A stretch of DNA of 32,499 bases from Rhodocyclaceae bacterium (lineage in GTDB: Bacteria; Pseudomonadota; Gammaproteobacteria; Burkholderiales; Rhodocyclaceae): contig JAGRGD010000299.1 of the NCBI GenBank assembly GCA_020445665.1, forward strand, positions 1 to 32,499, written 5' to 3'. This document shows, one piece after another, positions 15,991-23,833 of the stretch. The notes beneath the pieces were generated by a model, which was given only the letters and a program-made list of their open reading frames with translations, made no database searches and was not told the origin of the DNA. The translations under genes were made by a program, and so were the position numbers. The first letter of the stretch is position 1. Each line of letters starts with the position of its first letter.

Positions 15991-16764
15991 GTGAACCGCC
16001 CGTTGTACTTCGCCCTGCTCGCTTCGCTTGCCCTGGTCGCCTGCTCGAACCAGGAGGAAGCCACACCCAAGACCACCGCGGCCCCCAAGGCCGAAGCGCC
16101 CGCCGCCGCTCCGCCCGCGCCGGCCGAAGCCGCGCCGACCCAGGCCGCCGAGACCCAGTGGCCGCCCAACACCGGCAAGCTGGTGCAGGCGATCGAGGCC
16201 GGCGGCTACACCTATGGCGAGGTCGAGGGGCCCAATGGTCAGCGGGTCTGGATTGCTGGCGGCCACATCGACGCGCAACCGGGTGACATGGTGCAGTGGG
16301 GCCAGTATGCGGTGATGCACAACTTCACCGCCAAATCGCTGAACCGGACCTTCGACAACATCCTCTTCGTCAACAACTGGGGCCGCGTCGGTGGCCCCCA
16401 GGGCCAGGTACAGGCGCACGGCACGACACCGGATGGCCAGCCCGCTGCGGCGAATCCCCATGCGGCCGCGTCGCCCCACGGTGCCGCCTCACCCCATGGC
16501 AGTGGTGGCGGTGCCGCCATGCCGACAGCGGCATCCGGTCCGTCCGGTGTGGTGAAGAGTTCCACCACGGCAGGCGGCTACACCTACCTCGAAGTGGACC
16601 AGGACGGTAAGTCGGTCTGGATCGCAGCACCCGAGACGACCGTCAAGGTCGGGGACACGGTGCGCTGGAGTGGCGGCATGACGATGCGCAACTTCACGGC
16701 CAAGTCCCTGGACCGGACCTTCGACCAGATCGTCTTCTCGGGCGGCGTGTCGGTGGTTCAGTAG
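15991..16764 (+). CDS. lipoprotein with two NrfJ-like domains
   Basis: A 257-residue lipoprotein (lipobox LVAC, Cys18) with an Ala/Pro/Glu-rich spacer (about 20-55) and two copies of a domain of about 60 residues at 68-132 and 192-257. Both copies share AGGYTYxEV, VWIA, a GD-V-W turn, NFTAKSL and RTFDxIxF. This domain resembles the small NrfJ-like proteins found near nitrite-reductase genes in other bacteria; its activity is unknown. The linker contains a repeated Pro-His/Ser-Pro-His pattern that might bind metal. The GTG start at 15991 follows TTTGGAG eight bases upstream; an upstream extension of the frame from 15742 has no signal peptide at its start. It is a single-gene unit ended by a strong terminator. 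Confidence 0.88.
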   Translation: MNRPLYFALLASLALVACSNQEEATPKTTAAPKAEAPAAAPPAPAEAAPTQAAETQWPPNTGKLVQAIEAGGYTYGEVEGPNGQRVWIAGGHIDAQPGDMVQWGQYAVMHNFTAKSLNRTFDNILFVNNWGRVGGPQGQVQAHGTTPDGQPAAANPHAAASPHGAASPHGSGGGAAMPTAASGPSGVVKSSTTAGGYTYLEVDQDGKSVWIAAPETTVKVGDTVRWSGGMTMRNFTAKSLDRTFDQIVFSGGVSVVQ

Positions 16765-16785
16765 TTCCCTCCGCTCACGCAGCAC

Positions 16786-16821
16786 AACAAGAAGGGCCGT
16801 CATCGACGGCCCTTCTTGTTT
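16786..16821 (+). terminator. Rho-independent terminator, probably bidirectional
   Basis: A perfect 16-bp stem (arms 16786-16801 and 16805-16820, containing AAGAAGGGCCGTC and its complement) closes over the loop ATC, with T-rich ends on both strands. It sits between two convergent genes and can serve both. Confidence 0.9.
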
Positions 16822-16851
16822 ACGCGGATGCCCGGCCAGGTGCCGGTGGGC

Positions 16852-17427
16852 TCATGCCGGGAAGCCGGCCAGTCCCTGGCTCAATTCGAACTCGCTGCGG
16901 TAGCCGATGGCCATTTCCGCCGGCCTCTCCGTGGTGCCGGTACGCGACACGACGGGGGCGGCGGCAGCGCCATGGGTCAGGTCATACTCGCCGAGAAACG
17001 CGTAGCGGGTATCGCCTGCCCCCGTGTATTGGCTGCCCAGCCGGGCGAAGCCCGACAGATCGCGATTGAGCTGATACTCGCCGCGGAAGGCGACACGCTC
17101 GACGGCCTCGCCACGCCCCCCCTCGGCCGCCATCGCTTCCGGCGCGGTGTCCGTCGGACCACCATGGTTCAGGTCGTACTCGTTGCGGAAGGCATGGCGA
17201 ACATCGCTGACCGCATCGCTGGCGACGACCCCGGCAAAGCCGGCAAGATCGCGATTGATGTCGGATTCGCCGCGGAACGGACCGGCAGGCTCGGGGCTCA
17301 CGGATCCGCTTGCGACCGGTCCGAAGCCGGCGAGGGCCTGATCGAGGGCGTATTCGCTCGAGAACGCGTGGGCCTGGGAAGCCAGTCCGGCGACGAGGGC
17401 GAGGGTGAGAAGGTTACGGGTGATCAT
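16852..17427 (-). CDS. exported protein made of six short EYxL repeats, unknown family
   Basis: A 191-residue protein. Residues 1-21 are a textbook signal peptide (MITRNLLTLALVAGLASQAHA). The whole mature part is six degenerate repeats starting at residues 22, 51, 80, 114, 144 and 176, of 29, 29, 34, 30, 32 and 16 residues. Each begins with an aromatic residue, then xxE(Y/F/S)x(L/I). Four continue with (D/G)L(A/S)GF and two (the third and fifth) with (N/T)HG. Linkers are rich in Ala, Gly, Ser and Thr. It has no cysteine in the mature part. I do not recognise the family. The start is secure: AAGGAG lies seven bases upstream of the ATG, and a longer frame from 17496 has no signal at its N-terminus. 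It is a single gene, convergent with the NrfJ-like lipoprotein. Confidence 0.85.
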   Translation of the reverse strand: MITRNLLTLALVAGLASQAHAFSSEYALDQALAGFGPVASGSVSPEPAGPFRGESDINRDLAGFAGVVASDAVSDVRHAFRNEYDLNHGGPTDTAPEAMAAEGGRGEAVERVAFRGEYQLNRDLSGFARLGSQYTGAGDTRYAFLGEYDLTHGAAAAPVVSRTGTTERPAEMAIGYRSEFELSQGLAGFPA

Positions 17428-17608
17428 GGCTGCTCTCCTTGAGGTTGGTGTTTTCGCGAAACGATCATGCGTTTCGTGAAGATTGGACGCAGCCATGCGT
17501 CATTCCTTACGCACCGGTCGACTGGAATCTTCCGAAAGGCGACGGGGCGGCCGTCTCCGGCCGCCCCGTATCGGGTACAGCGCTGCCGCCTGGCCCTGGC
17601 ATTGCCCT

Positions 17609-18058
17609 TCAGGTACGGCCGGCGCCGGGGCCCGTGCTGTCGTCCCGGGGGGCGACCGCACGGGCATCGAGTGATCGCCCGCCCTCGAGATCCTCGAGCA
17701 CCACCGTCAGCGCGTTGGTAGAGATCAGCACCTCGATCAGAGAGAGGATCAGCGACACGGCGAGGGCCAGCATGCTGGCCGCGAACAGCCACTGGCCTCC
17801 GGCCTGCCAGCCGGCGAACAGGGCGAGCATGGACAGGCAGCACAGCAGGAAGCTCGCCACCGCCACGCTCTGCATGACCTTGATCAGCCACACCCGCCGC
17901 CGCAGTCCCGGCAGCTGCCGCCGGACCACCTCGGCGCGGGGATCCGGCGACGCGTGCAGTTGCCGGATCACCTGCGCGAGCGTGAGGAAGCGGTTGGTGT
18001 AGGCAAGCAGCAGCAGGGAGATCGCCGGGAACAGCAGGGCAGGCGTGGTGATGTCCAT
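17609..18058 (-). CDS. DUF2721 family membrane protein
   Basis: A 149-residue membrane protein of the DUF2721 family. The opening TPALLFPAISLLLLAYTNRF (residues 5-24) is the family signature and forms the first helix. Two or three further helices follow (KVMQSVAVASFLLCCLSMLA and the segment after it), with a polar C-terminal tail. The function is unknown. The ATG at 18058 follows GGGAG by eight bases. It begins 41 bases after the MscS stop on the same strand, so the two are probably co-transcribed. Confidence 0.87.
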   Translation of the reverse strand: MDITTPALLFPAISLLLLAYTNRFLTLAQVIRQLHASPDPRAEVVRRQLPGLRRRVWLIKVMQSVAVASFLLCCLSMLALFAGWQAGGQWLFAASMLALAVSLILSLIEVLISTNALTVVLEDLEGGRSLDARAVAPRDDSTGPGAGRT

Positions 18059-18099
18059 GATCGTGGCTCCCGAGGCGTCGGCACCCGGCCCGGGCCGGA

Positions 18100-18951
18100 T
18101 CAGCCCTGGCTGCCCCCCTCGGCCGACTCTGCCGAGGGCAGCTGGTAATGGTGGATGTCCATCTGCGGGTAGGGAATCGACAGGCCGTTCTCGTCGAAGG
18201 CAATCTTGAGTTGCTCCTTGAGATCGCACATCGTCGCGAAGTAGTCGCTGGATGCCACCCAGGGCCGCACGTGGATATCCACGCTGTTGGCGCCCAGTTC
18301 GGCCACGCCGATGAACGGCGCCGGGTCTTCGAGCACCCGCGCCTCGGCCTTGAGCACCGACTCGGCAACCGTCTTGGCCTGGCGGATGTCGTCGTCGTAG
18401 CTGATGCTCATGACCAGATCGATGCGCCGCTGCGAGCGCGCCGAGTAGTTGGTGATCACGTCCGAGTAGATGGCGCCGTTGGGGATGATGATCTCCCGAT
18501 TGTCGGGGGTACGGAAGGTCGAGCTGAAGATGTTGATCCGCTCGACTACGCCCATCGTGCCGGCCGCCTCGACGACGTCGCCGTTCTTGAACGGCCGGAA
18601 GACGATCAGCATCACGCCCGCCGCGAAGTTCTTGAGGGAATCCTGCAGCGAAAGGCCAATCGCCAGGCCGGCGGCACCGATGATCGCCACCAGCGAGGTG
18701 GTGTCCACGCCGAGCTGGTTGAGGGCCGCCACGACTACCAGCAGGAGCAGCACGCCGTTGAGGATCGACAGGGCGAAGTGGGCCAGCATCTCGTCCATGC
18801 CGGCCCGTTTCAGCAGCTTGCCGGCAATCGACACGCCCAGCTTCACGAGCCAGCGGCCGAGCAGGAAGATGGCGACCGCCATCCCGATATTGATCAGCCA
18901 CGGCCACAGGTAGACGTCGACCCAGCTGGCATTGGCAAGTTGTTCTTTCAT
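18100..18951 (-). CDS. MscS-type small-conductance mechanosensitive channel
   Basis: A 283-residue channel that opens under membrane tension and releases solutes after osmotic downshock. Three transmembrane helices (about 17-40, 60-80, 87-118) are followed by the cytoplasmic beta and alpha-beta domains. The pore helix shows the MscS signature IGAAGLAIGLSLQDSLKNFA (91-110), and the beta domain shows FRPFKNGDVV and the PNGAIYSD loop (157-164). The length is that of E. coli MscS. The ATG at 18951 has GAGGAG close upstream. The C-terminus ends with a Ser/Gly-rich tail. It is the first gene of a pair with the DUF2721 gene. Confidence 0.95.
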   Translation of the reverse strand: MKEQLANASWVDVYLWPWLINIGMAVAIFLLGRWLVKLGVSIAGKLLKRAGMDEMLAHFALSILNGVLLLLVVVAALNQLGVDTTSLVAIIGAAGLAIGLSLQDSLKNFAAGVMLIVFRPFKNGDVVEAAGTMGVVERINIFSSTFRTPDNREIIIPNGAIYSDVITNYSARSQRRIDLVMSISYDDDIRQAKTVAESVLKAEARVLEDPAPFIGVAELGANSVDIHVRPWVASSDYFATMCDLKEQLKIAFDENGLSIPYPQMDIHHYQLPSAESAEGGSQG

Positions 18952-19001
18952 GGGACTCCTCGTGTTCTGTCGGACAGACGCGCCACCCACGGCGCCTGCC
19001 C

Positions 19002-19030
19002 AGCTTATGGTGCCTTGCAGCACGCCGCAA
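19002..19030 (-). promoter_or_regulatory. candidate promoter of mscS-DUF2721
   Basis: TTGCGG (19025-19030) and TAAGCT (19002-19007) on the minus strand are 17 bases apart, about 50 bases upstream of the MscS start. On the other strand a TAGAAT box at 19086-19091 may serve the GGDEF-EAL gene but lacks a -35. Confidence 0.35.
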
Positions 19031-19149
19031 GTCGGGCCGGGCGGGCCGCTGCGGCCGTCGCGCCCCACACAGCGGCGCCAACCGTTAGAATCCGGGCCTT
19101 GGCGGAAAATCGCCAACCAAGGATGAGATTGCGGCCATGACCGCGGTCC

Positions 19150-21783
19150 ATGGAGACGATGCAGGCCCTCTTGCTGACGACGATCGCCGCCCTCGCGGTG
19201 GCGGTGTGCGGACTCGTGCTGCTTCTGCTGCGCCTGCGTAGCCGGCTGGCAGATGCCCGCCAGCGCCTGCGCTCAGCGCCGGCACCGCGCCTGCCCTCGA
19301 CCGGGCAGCGCCCGCCCAGCGAGATTCTCCAGTCGATCTTCGACAACCTCCCCGGTGGCGTCACGCTGTTCGACGCCGAACTCGCCATGGTCGCCTGCAA
19401 CCGCCAGCTGATCGAATTGCTGGACTTCCCGCCATCGCTCTTCGAGGGCGGGCGCCTGCCGAGCTTCGAGACCCTGGTCCGCTTCAACATCGGACGCGGC
19501 GAGTACGGCCCCGGCGACCCGGAGGCCCAGGTCGCTGGCCTGCTCGAGCGGGCCCGCAGCGGACAGCCTCACTGCTTCGAACGCACCCGGCCCGACGGCA
19601 CGGTGCTGGAGATCCGGGGTGCGCCCCTGCCCGACGGCGGCTTCATCTCCATCTACACCGACATCACTCGCCGGCGCAGTACCGAGCAGGCCCTCGAGCG
19701 GCGCAGCGCCTACCTCCAGGCCGTCCTCGACCAGATGCCCCATGGCGTGTCGGTCTTCGACGAGAACCTGCGACTACGCCACTGGAACGCCACCTTCATC
19801 GAAGTGCTCGACCTGCCGCTGGAGGCCGTCTACGAGTACGTCCCCTTCGAAGACCTGATCCGCATTCCCGCCGAGCGGGGGGAATATGGCCCCGGCGACA
19901 TCCAGCAGCACGTCGAACGGCGCCGCGAACTGGCGGCCCGCTTCGAGGCACACCGGGTCGAGCGGCGCCGCCCCAACGGCCGCACCCACCTGATCGAAGG
20001 CCAGCCCCTGTCCCTGGATGGGCGCGTGGCGGGCTTCATCACGACCTACACCGACATCACCGACCGGATCGAGGTGGAGACCGAGCTGCGCACCCGCAAC
20101 GAGATCTTCCGCACCCTGATCGACAACATCCCCGGCGGCGTCACACTGTTCGACGGCCGCTTCCGCCTCGTCGCCTGCAACGAGGCCTACCGCCAGTTGC
20201 TCGATTTTCCGCCGGAGCTCTTCGACAACGGCCCGACACTGGAACGCTTCTTCCGCTACAACGCCCAGCGGGGCGAGTATGGCGAGTGCCAGATCGAGGA
20301 CAAGGTCCGGGAACTGATGGACCGCGCCCGCCAGCGCCAGCCCCACGTCTTCGAGCGGACCCGCCCCAACGGCACGGTGCTCGAGATCCGCGGCTTGCCG
20401 CTGCCCGACGGCGGCTTCGTGACGATCTACACCGACGTGACCGAGCACAAGCGCGCGATCGAGGCCGTCGAGGAGCTTGCCCACCGGGATGCCCTGACCG
20501 GCCTCGCCAACCGCTACACCCTCGAGGCGCGTCTCGACCAGGCCATCGCCGAAGCGCGCCGCAACGGCACCAAGCTGGCGCTGATGTTCATTGACATGGA
20601 CAACTTCAAGTCGATCAACGACTCCCTCGGCCATGACATCGGCGACCAGTACCTGAAGGAGATCGCCAGCCGCCTCGACGACTGCGTGCGCGACAGCGAC
20701 ATCGTCGCGCGGCTGGGCGGGGACGAGTTCGTGCTGGCGCTGACCGAACTGTCCAGCCCGGCCCTCGCCGCGCCGCTGGCGGCCAATGTGCTGGAGACCC
20801 TCAGCGAGCCCACCAGCCTGGGCGGTCACACCATCGTGCCCTCCGCGTCGGTGGGCATCTCGGTCTTTCCCGACGACGGCAAGGACCGGGGCGACCTGAT
20901 GAAGCACTCCGACGTGGCGATGTACTCGGCCAAGAAGGCCGGGCGGAACGCCTACCGCTTCTACGACCCGGCGATGACCGAGGCGGCCGAGGAACGCCTG
21001 CGGTTCGAGGGCACGATGCGCCAGGCCCTCGCCCACGAGGAGTACATCCTCCACTTCCAGCCCAAGGTCGAGGCGGCCTCGCTGCGCACCGTTGGCGTCG
21101 AAGCGCTGCTGCGCTGGCAGCGCCCCGACGGCTGGCTGGTGCCGCCGATGCGCTTCATCCCGCTGGCCGAGGAGACCGGCCTGATCGAGCCGATCGGGAC
21201 CTGGGTCCTGCGCAAGGCCTGCGAGACCCTCCAGGCCTGGCGCCGGGCCGGCGTGCTCGAGATCTCGATGGCCATCAACCTCTCCGCCCGGCAGCTGCGC
21301 AGCAGCGCCTTCGTCGACCAGGTGGCCGACACCCTGCGCGACACCGGCCTGCCGCCCCAGCTGCTCGAACTCGAGGTGACCGAGAGCGTGGCCATGGAGG
21401 ATGCGGAGATGAGCGTGCGCCGGCTGCGCGCGCTCAAGGCCCTCGGCGTGAGGCTGTCGATCGACGACTTCGGCACTGGCTATTCGTCGCTGGCGTATCT
21501 CAAGCTGCTGCCCATCGACCAGCTCAAGCTCGACCGGACCTTCGTCAAGGATATCGAGAGCGACCCCAACGACGCGGCGATCTGCGCCGCGACGATCGGC
21601 CTCGCCCACAGCATGGGGCTGGCGGTGGTTGCCGAGGGCGTCGAGACCCAGGCCCAGGCCGACTACCTCGGCCGCCTGCAGTGCGACACGATGCAGGGCT
21701 ACCTCTTCAGCCGGCCGCTGCCCGAGCACCAGGCGCTGGCTTTCGTCCACGGCACCGAGGGCCGCCTGCGCCCGCGCTCCTGA
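19150..21783 (+). CDS. PAS-PAS-PAS-GGDEF-EAL cyclic-di-GMP signalling protein
   Basis: An 877-residue protein. One N-terminal transmembrane helix (about 5-27) precedes three PAS domains (about 56-175, 180-310, 312-435), then GGDEF (445-605) and EAL (615-870). GGDEF is intact at 523-527, with an inhibitory RxxD site (RDSD) five residues before it. The EAL domain keeps EAL at 651-653, the glutamate of ELEVTES, the DDFGTGYSSL loop, the lysine of LKLDRTF and AEGVETQ. Both synthesis and hydrolysis of c-di-GMP are therefore possible. The first and third PAS domains are very alike (NLPGGVTLFD/NIPGGVTLFD, FERTRP, EIRGxPLPDGGF), suggesting duplication. A second ATG at 19159 is a possible start. Its stop abuts the stop of the convergent cation-transporter gene. 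Confidence 0.94.
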   Translation: METMQALLLTTIAALAVAVCGLVLLLLRLRSRLADARQRLRSAPAPRLPSTGQRPPSEILQSIFDNLPGGVTLFDAELAMVACNRQLIELLDFPPSLFEGGRLPSFETLVRFNIGRGEYGPGDPEAQVAGLLERARSGQPHCFERTRPDGTVLEIRGAPLPDGGFISIYTDITRRRSTEQALERRSAYLQAVLDQMPHGVSVFDENLRLRHWNATFIEVLDLPLEAVYEYVPFEDLIRIPAERGEYGPGDIQQHVERRRELAARFEAHRVERRRPNGRTHLIEGQPLSLDGRVAGFITTYTDITDRIEVETELRTRNEIFRTLIDNIPGGVTLFDGRFRLVACNEAYRQLLDFPPELFDNGPTLERFFRYNAQRGEYGECQIEDKVRELMDRARQRQPHVFERTRPNGTVLEIRGLPLPDGGFVTIYTDVTEHKRAIEAVEELAHRDALTGLANRYTLEARLDQAIAEARRNGTKLALMFIDMDNFKSINDSLGHDIGDQYLKEIASRLDDCVRDSDIVARLGGDEFVLALTELSSPALAAPLAANVLETLSEPTSLGGHTIVPSASVGISVFPDDGKDRGDLMKHSDVAMYSAKKAGRNAYRFYDPAMTEAAEERLRFEGTMRQALAHEEYILHFQPKVEAASLRTVGVEALLRWQRPDGWLVPPMRFIPLAEETGLIEPIGTWVLRKACETLQAWRRAGVLEISMAINLSARQLRSSAFVDQVADTLRDTGLPPQLLELEVTESVAMEDAEMSVRRLRALKALGVRLSIDDFGTGYSSLAYLKLLPIDQLKLDRTFVKDIESDPNDAAICAATIGLAHSMGLAVVAEGVETQAQADYLGRLQCDTMQGYLFSRPLPEHQALAFVHGTEGRLRPRS

Positions 21784-22656
21784 TCAGGCGCCCTCTGTCG
21801 GCAGGCGCAGGATCCGCAGCGCGCCGGTGAGCACCGCAGCGACGATCAGCAGGCCGATGACGTGGTCGGGCCACGGCGATCCACTTATCGAAACCAGGGC
21901 GCCCGCGACGACAACCCCCAGGTTGGCGATCACGTCGCTGGCCGAGAAGATGAAGCTGGCGCGCATGTGGGCCCCCTCGGCCCGGCGCGGCGCCAGCAGC
22001 CACAGGCAGGCCGCATTCGCCAGCAGCGCCAGCAGGGCCACCGCCATCATCGCGCCGCCGAGGGGCTCGGGTCCGGTCAGGACGCGGTGGACCACACCGG
22101 CGAGCAGACCGAGCGCCAGCGCGAGTTGCAGGCAGCCTGCCAGGCGGGCCGCCAGTCGGCGCCGCGCGGCGCCACGGCCAACGGCATAGAGGACCACCCC
22201 ATAGACGCCGGCGTCGGCGAGCATGTCCAACCCGTCGGCCAGCAGGCCGGCCGAATCAGCCCACCAGCCGGCTACCCCTTCGACCACGAACATCGCGGCG
22301 TTGATCGCCAGCAGGGTCCACAGCACACGGCGCTGGCGGCGCTCGTCCACCACCGGCGACCCGTCCGGCGCGGCCACCTCGCTAGCCAGCAGGCGTCCAC
22401 CGAAGCCGAGTTGCCGGATGCGCGCACACACCGCCTCGGGCGGCGCCTCGTGCCAGACCCGGACGACCCGTGCCGGATAGTCGAACTCAAGGCCGGTGGC
22501 GAGGCCATCGAGACAGGCACGGACCTGCTCGCCCTCGCCCGGGCAGTCCATGCCGGGCACCTCGATGCGGCTCACCCGGCGGCCCGCCGGCGCCGGGCCG
22601 TTGGCAACGGCGACTGCGCAGCCGCACTCAGTAGCGCAGGTAGGCCTGTCGCTCAT
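21784..22656 (-). CDS. CDF-like cation transporter with N-terminal HMA-like domain
   Basis: A 290-residue protein. The N-terminus has a small Cys cluster (C7, C11, C13 in CATECGC). A ferredoxin-like, HMA-type domain (about 28-90) contains GMDCPGE, with one cysteine instead of the usual CxxC. The membrane domain from about residue 110 has five or six helices and resembles cation diffusion facilitators; acidic residues D141, D144 and D148 in ADGLDMLAD and the SxxDVIAN motif of a later helix are likely metal ligands. It probably exports a heavy metal, the identity of which is not readable. The start at 22656 lies inside the end of the NamZ gene (29-base overlap), so translation is likely coupled; ATG at 22674 is an alternative. 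Confidence 0.82.
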   Translation of the reverse strand: MSDRPTCATECGCAVAVANGPAPAGRRVSRIEVPGMDCPGEGEQVRACLDGLATGLEFDYPARVVRVWHEAPPEAVCARIRQLGFGGRLLASEVAAPDGSPVVDERRQRRVLWTLLAINAAMFVVEGVAGWWADSAGLLADGLDMLADAGVYGVVLYAVGRGAARRRLAARLAGCLQLALALGLLAGVVHRVLTGPEPLGGAMMAVALLALLANAACLWLLAPRRAEGAHMRASFIFSASDVIANLGVVVAGALVSISGSPWPDHVIGLLIVAAVLTGALRILRLPTEGA

Positions 22657-23833
22657 CTCGCCAGCCTGCTTCATCTTCCGCCGCGAGGCGATCGAGGTCG
22701 CCCGGCCCGGCCGCCGGGTCATCGACCCACTCGCGCAAGAGCGGCGAGCCATTGATCAGGTCGATGGCGAGGCGCTCGAATTCGTATTCATAGGGGAAGT
22801 CCCGCCACAGCGGGTAGTCGGGCCACAGCTCACGGATCGCGCGGAAGGCCAGCGCCTGCAGCCGCCAGGGTCGGAAGGCCTGGTGGTCGTAGTGGGTCGG
22901 GTCGTCGACGTGGACCTGCAAACCGGCGCACAGCTCGCCGGCGTGCTTGTGAAAGGTGGGTTCGAACCAGCACGGCCGCAGCACGCATCCGGCGAGCCAG
23001 TCCGGCGCGAGCGTGCGCATGCGCTCGAGCACCGCGACGGCGTCGATATCCGGCGCGCCGAACAGCTCGAGCGGCCGCGTCGTGCCCCTCCCCTCGGAGA
23101 GAGTCGTGCCCTCGAGCATCACGCTGCCGGCGTAGCAGCGGGCCATCGACAGGTTGGGCGCGTTCGGGCTCGGATTGACCCAGCTTCGCCCGGGCACCGG
23201 CCAGCCGTAACCCGGCGCGGCATCCGGCGCCCAGCCCACCATCTCGACCACGCGGCACTCCACGTCGATCGCAAACGCAGCGATGAACCAGCGCGCCAGC
23301 TCACCCATGGTCAGGCCATGGCGCATCGGCAGCGGGCCGGCGCCGACGAAGCTCTCCCAGCCCGGCCGGAGGCGCAGGCCCTCCACCGGCCGGCCGGCCG
23401 GGTTCGGCCGGTCGAGCACCCACACCGCCTTGCCATGGTGGGCCGCCGCCTCGAGCACATAGCGCAAGGTGGTAATGAAGGTGTAGATGCGGCAGCCCAG
23501 GTCCTGCAGGTCCACCAGCAGCACATCGAAGCAGTCCATCATCGCGTCGGTCGGGCGACGCACCGTGCCGTACAGGCTGAACACCGGAATGCCCAGCGCC
23601 GCATCGACACTGTCGGACGACTCGACCATGTTGTCCTGCTTGTCGCCGCGCAGGCCGTGCTGGGGGCCGAGCGCGGCCGTCAGGCGAATCCCCGGCAGGC
23701 GTCCGATCGCATCGAGGGCGTGCTCCAGCCCGCGGGTCACCGAGGCGGGGTGCGCCAGCAGCGCCACCCGGCGCCCGCGCAACGCCCGCTGCAGCGCAGC
23801 GTCCTCGATCAGGCGCTCCAGTCCAATCTTCAT
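22628..23833 (-). CDS. DUF1343 protein, NamZ-type exo-beta-N-acetylmuramidase family
   Basis: A 401-residue protein of the DUF1343 family, whose characterised members (NamZ) remove N-acetylmuramic acid from the ends of peptidoglycan fragments. Family motifs are GPQHGLRG (56-63), GIPVFSLYG (81-89), VDLQDLGCRIYTFI (107-120) and LDRPNPAGR near 140. In the members I remember, the first motif reads GPEHG; here position 58 is Gln. No signal peptide is visible, so it would act in the cytoplasm, as in muropeptide recycling. Its ATG overlaps the stop of the DOMON-like gene by four bases, and its own end overlaps the transporter gene, giving a tight three-gene operon. Confidence 0.88.
   Translation of the reverse strand: MKIGLERLIEDAALQRALRGRRVALLAHPASVTRGLEHALDAIGRLPGIRLTAALGPQHGLRGDKQDNMVESSDSVDAALGIPVFSLYGTVRRPTDAMMDCFDVLLVDLQDLGCRIYTFITTLRYVLEAAAHHGKAVWVLDRPNPAGRPVEGLRLRPGWESFVGAGPLPMRHGLTMGELARWFIAAFAIDVECRVVEMVGWAPDAAPGYGWPVPGRSWVNPSPNAPNLSMARCYAGSVMLEGTTLSEGRGTTRPLELFGAPDIDAVAVLERMRTLAPDWLAGCVLRPCWFEPTFHKHAGELCAGLQVHVDDPTHYDHQAFRPWRLQALAFRAIRELWPDYPLWRDFPYEYEFERLAIDLINGSPLLREWVDDPAAGPGDLDRLAAEDEAGWRDERQAYLRY

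Noticed and set aside
19774-21750. Long open frame on the minus strand opposite the GGDEF-EAL gene
   Set aside because: All recognisable motifs are on the plus strand; the antisense product is a low-complexity His/Gly/Val-rich string typical of GC-driven shadow frames.
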